64,000 nucleotides of DNA from NCBI RefSeq assembly GCF_026094475.1, contig NZ_JAPELL010000002.1, positions 124,001-188,000 of the forward strand, given 5' to 3'. Below are positions 57,197 through 64,000 of the stretch, piece by piece. How positions within the stretch are numbered: position 1 is the first letter of the stretch; each line of letters starts with the position of its first letter. Origin of the DNA: Homoserinimonas sedimenticola (lineage in GTDB: Bacteria; Actinomycetota; Actinomycetes; Actinomycetales; Microbacteriaceae). The notes under the pieces were generated by a model that made no database searches, was not told where the DNA came from, and saw only the letters and a list, made by a program, of their open reading frames with translations. The position numbers and the translations under genes were made by a program.

Positions 57197-57227
57197 CTAT
57201 ATGAGTACAGAACGATCGTTCTTGCAA
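57197..57227 (-). promoter_or_regulatory. promoter with LexA-type (SOS) box
   Basis: On the minus strand TTGCAA (57227-57222) and CATATA (57203-57198) are spaced 18 bp as -35 and -10. Overlapping them is the perfect 14-bp palindrome AGAACGATCGTTCT (57209-57222), which fits the Gram-positive LexA consensus GAAC-N4-GTTC. LexA binding would block the promoter until DNA damage. It should drive the small ORF and probably pepP. Confidence 0.6.
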
Positions 57228-57273
57228 GTCCCAGGATGAAAAAACTCTGGGAACCAGCGTGATGAGCGGCGGA

Positions 57274-58338
57274 TCAGCCGAGCGCGCGCTCCAGCACGGC
57301 GACGATCGGGCGGTGATCGCTGCCCACGTCATCCCGATCGCCGATGACCCGCACACCATCCACCCGCCACTCGTCGGTCGCGAGCACATGGTCGATGGGG
57401 GCGCCGAGGATGCCGGGTACCAGGGTGGGCCAGGTGCCGACAGCGCCCGCGCCGGCGGCGGCCGCGGCATCCGTGCACTCCCCGAGCCGTGCCGTCGAGG
57501 TCAGCCTGTCCTCCTCGCGCGAGGTGGACTCCCAAGACCCGAGGCCTGAGAAGTGGTCGATCGTCGCGTTGAAGTCGCCCGCCATGATGATGTCGTCGCC
57601 CGAGCAGAGTTCCGCGAGCAGCTCGAGGTCGCTGCGCCAGTTCTCCATCTGCCCCGTGACGGGGGCGACCGCGTGCACCGCGATGAGGGTGGGCCCCTCG
57701 CCGTCGACCGGGGTCGCGACCAGGGTCGGAAGCACGGAGGTCGTGCGTTCATCGGCATCGAAGCGGTACTCGCCCAGGTCCACGCTGACGAGCATCGAGG
57801 TGGAGCGGGCAGGAGAGACCAGATCGTACGACGAGGTCAACACCCACATGGGGTGCCCCGCCTCGCGCATGAGCACGGCTGCGTCGATCGCATCCTCCTG
57901 CCGAGTCTCGGGGAGCACGACGACGTCGGCGGCGACGTCGAGGGCGACATCCGCAACATCCGCCGGCTCTGTTGCGGGACCCAGCGTGTTCCAGGCGAGC
58001 ACAGTGAGGGCGCCCTCCGAGCGCTCCGTGAGGGCGATGGAGTCCCCCGGCCCTACGCCCCGGGAGGCGAGCACCAGGCCGCTGACAAGCACGAAAGCCA
58101 CCAGAAGCACGGCGAGGGAGGCGCCCATGGGGCGGAAGCGCCGCCAGAGCAGGGCCAGCACGAGCAGAGCCACGATGAGCGCGAGGGCGACGGCGATCGC
58201 AGCCCCGCGCAGCGACACGACGTGGGCGATGCCCGTCGTGCGCTGCAGCCCGAACAACTGAGGCCACGCAGCCGCGAGAAGAAGAGCCGCTGAACCCACG
58301 ATGAGGAGCGCGGCGAACAGGCGACGGATCATGGCCAT
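57274..58338 (-). CDS. membrane-anchored endonuclease/exonuclease/phosphatase family protein
   Basis: This 354-aa protein starts MAMIRRLFAALLIVG, with three N-terminal membrane helices (about 5-27, 40-65 and 70-90), then an extracellular EEP domain (about 105-354). EEP markers: LTVLAWNTLG, VVVLPETRQED, IIMAGDFNATIDHFSG, and the C-terminal GAPIDHVLATDEW and DVGSDHRPIVAVL with the catalytic His. The family includes nucleases and lipid phosphatases; extracellular position suggests scavenging of nucleic acid or phosphodiesters. A second in-frame ATG lies two codons in. Confidence 0.9.
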   Translation of the reverse strand: MAMIRRLFAALLIVGSAALLLAAAWPQLFGLQRTTGIAHVVSLRGAAIAVALALIVALLVLALLWRRFRPMGASLAVLLVAFVLVSGLVLASRGVGPGDSIALTERSEGALTVLAWNTLGPATEPADVADVALDVAADVVVLPETRQEDAIDAAVLMREAGHPMWVLTSSYDLVSPARSTSMLVSVDLGEYRFDADERTTSVLPTLVATPVDGEGPTLIAVHAVAPVTGQMENWRSDLELLAELCSGDDIIMAGDFNATIDHFSGLGSWESTSREEDRLTSTARLGECTDAAAAAGAGAVGTWPTLVPGILGAPIDHVLATDEWRVDGVRVIGDRDDVGSDHRPIVAVLERALG

Positions 58339-58374
58339 GCCACTGTACTGGGACGACGGCAATAGAGTTGCCGC

Positions 58375-59226
58375 ATGACCCGTGTCATCGACCTGCACAC
58401 TCACAGCAGCGTCTCGGACGGCACCGACACTCCCTCCCTTCTGGTCGCCGCAGCCCTCGAGGCGCGCATCGACGTGATCGCCCTCACCGACCATGACTCG
58501 ACCGCGGGATGGGAGGAGGCGCGGACGGCTGCCGCAGGCAGCTCGCTCACGGTCATCCCCGGCATGGAGTTCAGCACGCGCCTCGGCTGGCAGTCGGTGC
58601 ACGTGCTCGCCTACCTCTTCGACCCGACGGATGCCGAACTCATCGCCGAGACGGCACGCATCCGGTCATCCCGGCTCACCCGTGCCGAGGGCATCGTGCA
58701 CCGCCTCGCGGTCGACTACAGCCTCACGTGGGACGACGTGCTCGCCCACACGCAGGAGGGGGCGACGGTCGGCCGGCCGCACATCGCCGACGCGCTCGTC
58801 GCGAGGGGGCACGCGACGACGCGCAGCGAGGCATTCGAGGCGATCCTGCACCCGCGCCATGGTTACACGATCCCGCACTACGCTCCCGACCCCGAAGAGG
58901 CCATCCGGCTCGTGCGCGCGGCGGGCGGCGTGCCCGTGCTCGCCCACCCCGCTACGGCGGGCCGTGAGGCCGTCTTCGACGACGCGACCCTCAAGCGGCT
59001 CGTCGACGCCGGTCTCTTCGGCCTCGAGGTGGGACACCGGGAGAACACGGAGAAGGGCAAACGGATGCTGCGCTCCTTCGCCGAACGTCACGACCTCGTC
59101 ATGACCGGCTCAAGCGACTACCACGGTCTCGGCAAGCCCAACCGTCTCGGCGAGAACACGACGGACGAGGCCGCGCTCGAAAGGATCGTCGCGGAGGGCC
59201 GAGGTTCCGACCCCTTCGCCCCCTGA
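58375..59226 (+). CDS. PHP-domain phosphoesterase
   Basis: This 283-aa protein has the PHP (polymerase and histidinol phosphatase) fold. Metal-binding residues are in VIDLHTHSSVSDG at about 3-15, ALTDHDSTAGW near 42, GMEFS near 64, and the late GSSDYHGLGKPN near 249. Related actinobacterial proteins (TrpH/YciV type) hydrolyse 3',5'-nucleotide bisphosphates or 5'-ends of RNA. It faces away from the EEP gene across 36 bp. Confidence 0.92.
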   Translation: MTRVIDLHTHSSVSDGTDTPSLLVAAALEARIDVIALTDHDSTAGWEEARTAAAGSSLTVIPGMEFSTRLGWQSVHVLAYLFDPTDAELIAETARIRSSRLTRAEGIVHRLAVDYSLTWDDVLAHTQEGATVGRPHIADALVARGHATTRSEAFEAILHPRHGYTIPHYAPDPEEAIRLVRAAGGVPVLAHPATAGREAVFDDATLKRLVDAGLFGLEVGHRENTEKGKRMLRSFAERHDLVMTGSSDYHGLGKPNRLGENTTDEAALERIVAEGRGSDPFAP

Positions 59227-59263
59227 CTGACGGGCGCAGCCCGGGAGGCTGGTCGCCAGCTGG

Positions 59264-60793
59264 CTACGCGCTGGGCGGAGTGTTGCCCGTGCTGGGCCGG
59301 CGGGTGCGGCGGCGCCGCCGACGCGGCTCGGCACCGTCGTGCGTTCCCGCGCCCTCCTGCTTCGGGCCCTGCTGGCCACGCTGCCCGGACTGCTGGGCGT
59401 TCCCTTCGGTGTTGCCACCACCCGAGCGGGTGCGGCGACGCCGACGGGTGTCCTCGCCCGAGCGCTCGCCGCCACCGGAGCGCTCGCGATGCGGCGTCGC
59501 CGTCGCGGAGCGGGGCTCGCGGCCGCGCGGGGCGCTGGCGCTTGCGAGACGTCCCTTCGTGCCCTCGGGGATGTTGAGATCGGTGTACAGGTGTGGGGAG
59601 GAGGAGTAGGTCTCCTGGGGCTCCTGGATACCCATGTCGAGCGCGCGGTTGATGAGCGCCCACTTGTGCAGGTCGTCCCAGTCGACGAAGGTCACGGCGA
59701 TGCCCGTCTTGCCGGCGCGGCCCGTGCGGCCCGCCCGGTGCAGGTAGGTGTCGTGGTCGTCGGGCACGGTGTGGTTGATGACGTGGGTCACGTCGTTGAC
59801 GTCGATGCCGCGAGCCGCGACATCCGTGGCGATCAGGATCTCCTTCTTGCCCGACTTGAATGCCGCCATGGCACGCTCGCGCTGCTCCTGATTGAGGTCG
59901 CCGTGCACGGCCGCCGCGTTGAAGCCGCGGTCGCCGAGTTCCTCGACGAGCTTGGCGGCGGCCCGCTTGGTGCGCGTGAAGATGACGGTCTTGCCGCGAC
60001 CCTCGGCCTGCAGGATGCGCGCGATCACCTCGTCCTTGTCGAGCGAGTGCGCCCGGTAGACGACATGCTTGATGTTGGCCTGCGTGAGGCCCTCGTCGGG
60101 GTCCGTCGCGCGGATGTGGATGGGCTTGTTCATGAAGCGACGCGCGAGCGCCACGATGGGGCCCGGCATGGTCGCCGAGAAGAGCATGGTGTGGCGCGTG
60201 GGGCTCGTCTGAGCAAAGAGCTTCTCGATGTCGGCGAGGAAGCCGAGGTCGAGCATCTTGTCGGCCTCATCGAGCACCATGACCTTGACGTCCTTGAGCG
60301 ACAGCAACCGCTGGCTCGCGAGGTCGAGCAGGCGGCCGGGCGTGCCGACGACGACCTGAGCGCCCGCCTTGAGCTGCTCGACCTGGCCCTCGTAGGCCTT
60401 GCCGCCGTAGATCGCGGCGACCTGTGTGGAGCGATTGGATGCCGCGAGCGTGAGGTCCTCGGCGACCTGCACGCACAGCTCGCGGGTGGGGACGACGACG
60501 AGCGCCTTGACGCCCGGCTCGGGGTCGGTGCCGAGCGCCTGCAGCACCGGCAGGCCGAAGCCGAAGGTCTTGCCCGTGCCGGTCTTGGCCTGCCCGATGA
60601 TGTCCTGCCGATTGAGGCCCATCGGGATGGTCTGAACCTGGATGGGGAAGGGGGAGGTGATGCCCTTCGACGCGAGCGCGTCGACCATGTCCTGTTCGAT
60701 GCCGAGGTCGGCGAAGCTTTGCTCGACGACCGGTTCCGGTGTTGCCTCGATATCGATCGAATCGACGGCGGGGGAGGTGTTTTCTGAAGTCAC
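59264..60793 (-). CDS. DEAD-box RNA helicase
   Basis: This protein of about 509 aa has the complete RecA-like helicase core: Q motif region (SFADLGIEQDMVDALASKG), Walker A AKTGTGKT, PTRELCVQ, GTPGRLLD, the DEAD motif as VLDEADKML, SAT, TDVAARGIDVNDV and HRAGRTGRAGKTG. A basic, low-complexity Arg/Gly/Ser tail of about 90 residues follows, as in RhlE-type helicases. GTG 60793 is chosen; a TTG seven codons earlier is possible. A ferritin-like protein gene is divergent, the same neighbour as M. tuberculosis rhlE (Rv3211/Rv3210c). Confidence 0.95.
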   Translation of the reverse strand: MTSENTSPAVDSIDIEATPEPVVEQSFADLGIEQDMVDALASKGITSPFPIQVQTIPMGLNRQDIIGQAKTGTGKTFGFGLPVLQALGTDPEPGVKALVVVPTRELCVQVAEDLTLAASNRSTQVAAIYGGKAYEGQVEQLKAGAQVVVGTPGRLLDLASQRLLSLKDVKVMVLDEADKMLDLGFLADIEKLFAQTSPTRHTMLFSATMPGPIVALARRFMNKPIHIRATDPDEGLTQANIKHVVYRAHSLDKDEVIARILQAEGRGKTVIFTRTKRAAAKLVEELGDRGFNAAAVHGDLNQEQRERAMAAFKSGKKEILIATDVAARGIDVNDVTHVINHTVPDDHDTYLHRAGRTGRAGKTGIAVTFVDWDDLHKWALINRALDMGIQEPQETYSSSPHLYTDLNIPEGTKGRLASASAPRGREPRSATATPHRERSGGGERSGEDTRRRRRTRSGGGNTEGNAQQSGQRGQQGPKQEGAGTHDGAEPRRRRRRTRRPSTGNTPPSA

Positions 60794-60929
60794 GATGAGT
60801 GTGCCCTGTTCCAAGCGTGTGTACGCCCGCTCTGGCCTGGGGCGTAGAAGCCTCCACCAGACGCGGGAGGCATTACCTGCCAGTTTAGGGGATGCCTCCT
60901 GTTAAGCCCCTCCCCGCTAGTCTTGACAC

Positions 60930-61649
60930 GTGATGTCCCTCTTCGGCCGACGGCCCCGACCGGTGCACGTGCCCAAGCTCAAGCCGCGCAGACCGTCTGC
61001 GGATCAGGCCGTCAATCGGGTCAGCCTCGCGGAACTCACGCCCGACCTCCCGCGTTATCTCGGCCAGGCTGCTTACCTGCAGCTCTCCAACGTCGAGACC
61101 ATCTCGGGGGCGATCGCGTCATCGCCGACCACACGGGACAAGGTCGCCCTGACACGCGTCGCCAAGGTCTCGCTCGGCAAGCTTCAGGGCCTCCTCGATG
61201 AGATCGAGCGCGGGGGTGACACGCCGGAGGAGCTCATGGAGTACTTCGCGGCACCCATCGATGCCTTCCGTGCCGCCACGCGCGGTGCCGACTGGTACGA
61301 GACGGTCGTGACGAGCTACATCACGGCGAGCATGCTGACCGACTTCTTCATCTCGCTCGCCGACGGCCTGCCCGCAGCGCCGCGGGAGCGCATCCAGGCG
61401 GTGCTCTCCGACGACCCGAGCCCCATCATCGTCAAGCAGTTGAGCGCCGCGATCGAGGCGGAGCCGGTCCTCGCGTCGCGGCTCGCGCTGTGGGGCCGCC
61501 GTCTCGTGGGCGACACGCTGCTTGTCGCCCGCTCCTCGCTCTCCGTTCCCGGCCGCGTAGCCCCCGACGAGGCACGCCTCGAACCGGTCTTCACGGAGCT
61601 CATCGCGGCCCACACACGGCGGATGGATGCGCTCGGGCTCACTGCATAA
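60930..61649 (+). CDS. ferritin-like fold protein (MiaE-like)
   Basis: This 239-aa protein is mostly helical, with the actinobacterial ferritin-like fold (tRNA-hydroxylating MiaE-like family) found beside RhlE-type helicases. The helix QAAYLQLSNVETISGAIA (about 49-66), EEIERGGDTPEELMEYF-like acidic turns and DWYETVVTSYITASMLTDFFISLADGLP (about 130-157) could supply di-iron ligands, though the full E-x6-Y/E-x2-H pattern is not obvious. GTG 60930 and ATG 60933 are both possible starts. The divergent gap to the helicase is 136 bp. Confidence 0.85.
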   Translation: MMSLFGRRPRPVHVPKLKPRRPSADQAVNRVSLAELTPDLPRYLGQAAYLQLSNVETISGAIASSPTTRDKVALTRVAKVSLGKLQGLLDEIERGGDTPEELMEYFAAPIDAFRAATRGADWYETVVTSYITASMLTDFFISLADGLPAAPRERIQAVLSDDPSPIIVKQLSAAIEAEPVLASRLALWGRRLVGDTLLVARSSLSVPGRVAPDEARLEPVFTELIAAHTRRMDALGLTA

Positions 61650-61677
61650 CCTGCGGCAGCGGGGGCAGACTGGGGGT

Positions 61678-62526
61678 ATGACGATACCCAGCCTCACCCT
61701 CAACGACGGCCGCAGCATCCCCTCTCTCGGCTTGGGGACCTACAAGCTCGACGGTGTCGACGGCACCTCAGCCATGACCGCCGCGATCGACTCCGGCTAC
61801 CGGCTGCTCGACACGGCCCTCAACTATGGCAACGAGCGGGAGGTGGGCGACGCCGTGCGGGCGGCCGCCGACCTTCCGGAGCCCGTCACTCGAGAGGAGC
61901 TCGTCGTCACCTCGAAGCTCCCCGGCCGCCACCACGGCTACGACGAGGCCATCGCAAGCCTCGAGGAGTCTCTCGGCAACCTGCGCCTCGACTATGTGGA
62001 CCTCTACCTCATCCACTGGCCCCTGCCGAAGGTGGATCGCTACGTCGACGCCTGGCGTGGCCTCATCGAGCTGCGCGACCGTGGCCTCGCTCGCTCCATC
62101 GGCGTCAGCAACTTCACTCCCGCCCACCTGACCCGTCTCATCGAGGAGACGGGCGTGACCCCCGCCGTCAACCAGGTGGAGCTGCACCCGCGCTTTCCGC
62201 AGACCGAGCTGCGGGAGTTCCACGCCAAGCACAGCATCGTGACCGAGAGCTGGAGCCCGCTCGGCTCACGCCACGCCGACTTCACCGACGAGCCGGTCAT
62301 CCGGGACGTGGCATCCGAACTGGGCGTCACGCCGACGCAGGTCGTGCTGCGTTGGCACGTGCAGGTGGGGGCGATCCCGCTGCCCAAGTCGGGCGACCGC
62401 GACCGTCAGCGCGAGAACCTCGACGTCTTCGGCTTCGAACTCACGCGGGAGCACCTCGACGCGATCGCGACTCTCGAGTCGGGTCGACTCTGGGGCGGCG
62501 ACCCCGAGACGCACGAGGAGTTCTAG
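61678..62526 (+). CDS. aldo/keto reductase
   Basis: This 282-aa NADPH-dependent oxidoreductase has the (alpha/beta)8 barrel. The catalytic tetrad is complete: D45 and Y50 (DTALNYGNE), K80 (VTSKLPG) and H113 (LIHWPLP). The cofactor region is SIGVSNFTPAHL, then AVNQVELHPRFPQ and the C-terminal IPLPKSGDRDRQRENL. This layout is that of the 2,5-diketo-gluconate reductase-type AKR5 subgroup. The substrate is not inferable. It starts 28 bp after the ferritin-like gene, so co-transcription is likely. Confidence 0.95.
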   Translation: MTIPSLTLNDGRSIPSLGLGTYKLDGVDGTSAMTAAIDSGYRLLDTALNYGNEREVGDAVRAAADLPEPVTREELVVTSKLPGRHHGYDEAIASLEESLGNLRLDYVDLYLIHWPLPKVDRYVDAWRGLIELRDRGLARSIGVSNFTPAHLTRLIEETGVTPAVNQVELHPRFPQTELREFHAKHSIVTESWSPLGSRHADFTDEPVIRDVASELGVTPTQVVLRWHVQVGAIPLPKSGDRDRQRENLDVFGFELTREHLDAIATLESGRLWGGDPETHEEF

Positions 62527-62568
62527 AGCGCGGGCGAGCTCCCAGCCGGTGTCGAGCAGGATAGGCGG

Positions 62569-63027
62569 ATGCTGCTGCGCCACCCCGTCCTGAGCATCGC
62601 GACACTCGGCTACCTCGCCGTCGTCGCCTGGGTCACGCTCGGCCCGCAGCCGCTCGACGACGAGGGCCGCGGCATCCTCATGCGGATCATCCGTCGCCTG
62701 CAGGGCTACGACGCGACCGACTGGATCACCTACAGCGGGGTCGAGTTCACCGCGAATGTGCTCATGTTCGTGCCGATCGGCGTGTTCTTCGTGCTGCTGC
62801 TCGGTCGGCGCGGCTGGTGGGCCGCGATACTGCTCGGCGTGGGCCTGACGGTGGGCATCGAGACGACTCAGCTCTTCCTGCACGATCGAGTGCCCGACGT
62901 GCGCGACCTCGCGTCGAACTCGATCGGCACGGTCATCGGCGTGCTCGCCGCGCTCCTCGTGACGTGGCCGAAGGCCCGCCGGCTCGCGCGCGGTCGCTCT
63001 CGAGGGGCATCCGCCGTCAGGACGTGA
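62569..63027 (+). CDS. VanZ-family membrane protein
   Basis: This 152-aa protein has four predicted helices (about 6-22, 60-82, 84-102 and 118-137). The family pattern is seen in SGVEFTANVLMFVPIGVFFVLLLG and LTVGIETTQLFL..RVPDVRDLASNSIGTVIG. VanZ is named after a teicoplanin-resistance protein, but most members are of unknown function; the conserved acidic and Asn residues in the membrane suggest an envelope role. Its 3' end overlaps that of the convergent surE gene by 11 bp. Confidence 0.92.
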   Translation: MLLRHPVLSIATLGYLAVVAWVTLGPQPLDDEGRGILMRIIRRLQGYDATDWITYSGVEFTANVLMFVPIGVFFVLLLGRRGWWAAILLGVGLTVGIETTQLFLHDRVPDVRDLASNSIGTVIGVLAALLVTWPKARRLARGRSRGASAVRT

Positions 63028-63760
63028 GCACGGGCTCCCGCGCCTCCAGCACGGAGGTGATGCTCGTGAGGGTCGCGAAGCCCTCGCGCAGGAGCGCGGC
63101 GTCCGTGCCTGCGTCCTGATCGGCCGGGGTGTCGGAGACCTCGAGTCGCACGTCCTCGTCGCCACCGACCGCGGTGAGCGTCTGCACGATGCCGAAGGCG
63201 GCCAGCGGGCCTTCCCGCAACTCAGTCGCGGTCGAGACGTTGGGCACGTTGAGATTGAAGACCGTGCCGGGCGGATGCTCAAGCAGCATGGGCACGAGCC
63301 GGGCGACATGAGGCGCGGCCGCGTCCCACAGGCACGACTCCGGATCCATACCCACGTCGAGCGAGACCGCGAGGCCGCGCGCCCCGTTGACGCCCGCCGT
63401 GAGGGCCGCGCCGACCGTCCCCGAGTGCAGGATCGCGTGCCCCACGTTGGCGCCGCGGTTCACCCCGGAGAAGACGATGTCGGGCACGAAGCCGAAAGCG
63501 CCGTGAGCGGCGATCAGCGAGATGAGGGCGGGCGCGGCATCCACCGCGAAGACGGGCACGTCGAAGCCCTCGAGCTCGCGCCGGGCGAAGGGAACCCGGC
63601 CGTCGGGGCCCGCGCCGAGGATCGAGGCGCTGCTGCCGCTCGACTGGGAGGAGGGCCCCGCGATCGCGACCTCGAGACCCGCGTCGATCGCCATCTGGGC
63701 GAGCCGGTGCAGGCCCGGCGAGTCGATACCGTCGTCGTTGGTGATGAGCGCCTTCGTCAT
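63017..63760 (-). CDS. surE: 5'/3'-nucleotidase SurE
   Basis: SurE dephosphorylates nucleoside monophosphates and helps survival in stationary phase and stress. The 247-aa protein begins [17 protein letters not shown], with the metal-binding NDD motif, followed by [13 protein letters not shown] (about 36-48), [24 protein letters not shown] (about 99-122, phosphate and metal sites) and NLNVPN. Its start overlaps the end of the upstream gene by four bases, so both are in one minus-strand transcript. Confidence 0.96.
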   Translation of the reverse strand: MTKALITNDDGIDSPGLHRLAQMAIDAGLEVAIAGPSSQSSGSSASILGAGPDGRVPFARRELEGFDVPVFAVDAAPALISLIAAHGAFGFVPDIVFSGVNRGANVGHAILHSGTVGAALTAGVNGARGLAVSLDVGMDPESCLWDAAAPHVARLVPMLLEHPPGTVFNLNVPNVSTATELREGPLAAFGIVQTLTAVGGDEDVRLEVSDTPADQDAGTDAALLREGFATLTSITSVLEAREPVLTS

Positions 63761-64000
63761 GCCTCGTCCTCCTTCTCCACGGTTGCTCCGGCCAGCTGCT
63801 CGGGGCTCACGCGCGCCGCGGCTTCCTGTTTCTCTTTCGTCTCTGACATGACACGAGCGAGGGCTCGCAGCTTTTCGATCGCCTCGGCGTCGCCCGTCCC
63901 GAGCCCGTGCCGGGTGACGTTGAGCGCCCCCGCGGCCGCGCCCAGGGTGATGGCGTCGATCATCTGCTCCCCGCGGGCGATCGCGGCGGTCACCCCCGCT
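63757..64000 (-). CDS. C-terminal part of a probable PfkB-family sugar kinase (cut by window edge)
   Basis: Only the last 80 or so residues are inside the window. The segment [38 protein letters not shown] fits the final helices of ribokinase-like PfkB proteins, where AxxAGALxVTRxG is a common ending. The nucleotide-binding and catalytic motifs would lie beyond the edge and cannot be checked. A further acidic tail (about 35 residues) follows. It overlaps surE by four bases. Confidence 0.6.
   Translation of the reverse strand, partial: AGVTAAIARGEQMIDAITLGAAAGALNVTRHGLGTGDAEAIEKLRALARVMSETKEKQEAAARVSPEQLAGATVEKEDEA

Overview
The window is GC-rich, densely coded DNA from an actinobacterium, most likely a Microbacteriaceae member. 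The family call rests on a DUF6264 protein, an MshB-type mycothiol deacetylase, the actinobacterial-type DapD, DUF3117, and a gene order that follows the Mycobacterium tuberculosis stretches typA-lpqW-mshB-fdxC, dapD-dapE and tatB-mrp-Rv1231c-Rv1232c. No rRNA, complete tRNA or CRISPR array was seen.

Layout: 0-10.6 kb is core metabolism and housekeeping (ispH, a two-gene membrane sensor, divergent fba/glpX, rmuC, a DnaQ-like exonuclease, ychF). 10.6-15.8 kb is an accessory region. The last 24 bp of ychF are duplicated 2.57 kb downstream and bracket two genes of unknown function. Beyond them lie a VapC toxin with a broken antitoxin gene and a run of small DUF genes. 15.9-25.9 kb holds transport and regulation: a nitroreductase, an MFS permease, a LysR/EamA pair around a near-ideal operator, a guanidine-III riboswitch in front of a Gdx exporter, and an operon joining an RsbQ-like hydrolase to a PAS-GAF-GGDEF diguanylate cyclase.

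26-35.5 kb carries a secreted solute-binding/vWA protein, gcvT-gcvH-gcvP behind a tandem glycine riboswitch whose two aptamers are separated by a REP-like palindrome, an acetate symporter with its DUF485 partner, and a CPBP membrane protease. 35.8-41.2 kb is a complete oligopeptide ABC operon (binding protein, two permeases, fused double ATPase). 41.2-55.2 kb is the conserved lpqW-typA-mshB-fdxA-gltA-dapD-dapE-DUF3117-methyltransferase-tatB-mrp-DUF1003-MgtE/CBS block. Two expected parts are absent: dapC after fdxA, and sigE-rseA-htrA before tatB.

55.2-64 kb holds aminopeptidase P behind a LexA-type box and a small ORF, a membrane EEP-family hydrolase, a PHP phosphoesterase, a DEAD-box helicase next to a ferritin-like protein, an aldo/keto reductase, VanZ, SurE and the cut-off end of a probable PfkB-family kinase.

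The most promising lead is the RsbQ-PAS-GAF-GGDEF operon, which looks like the Bacillus RsbQ/RsbP energy-stress sensor with its phosphatase output replaced by c-di-GMP synthesis. Next are the ychF-3'-end island and the interrupted glycine riboswitch.
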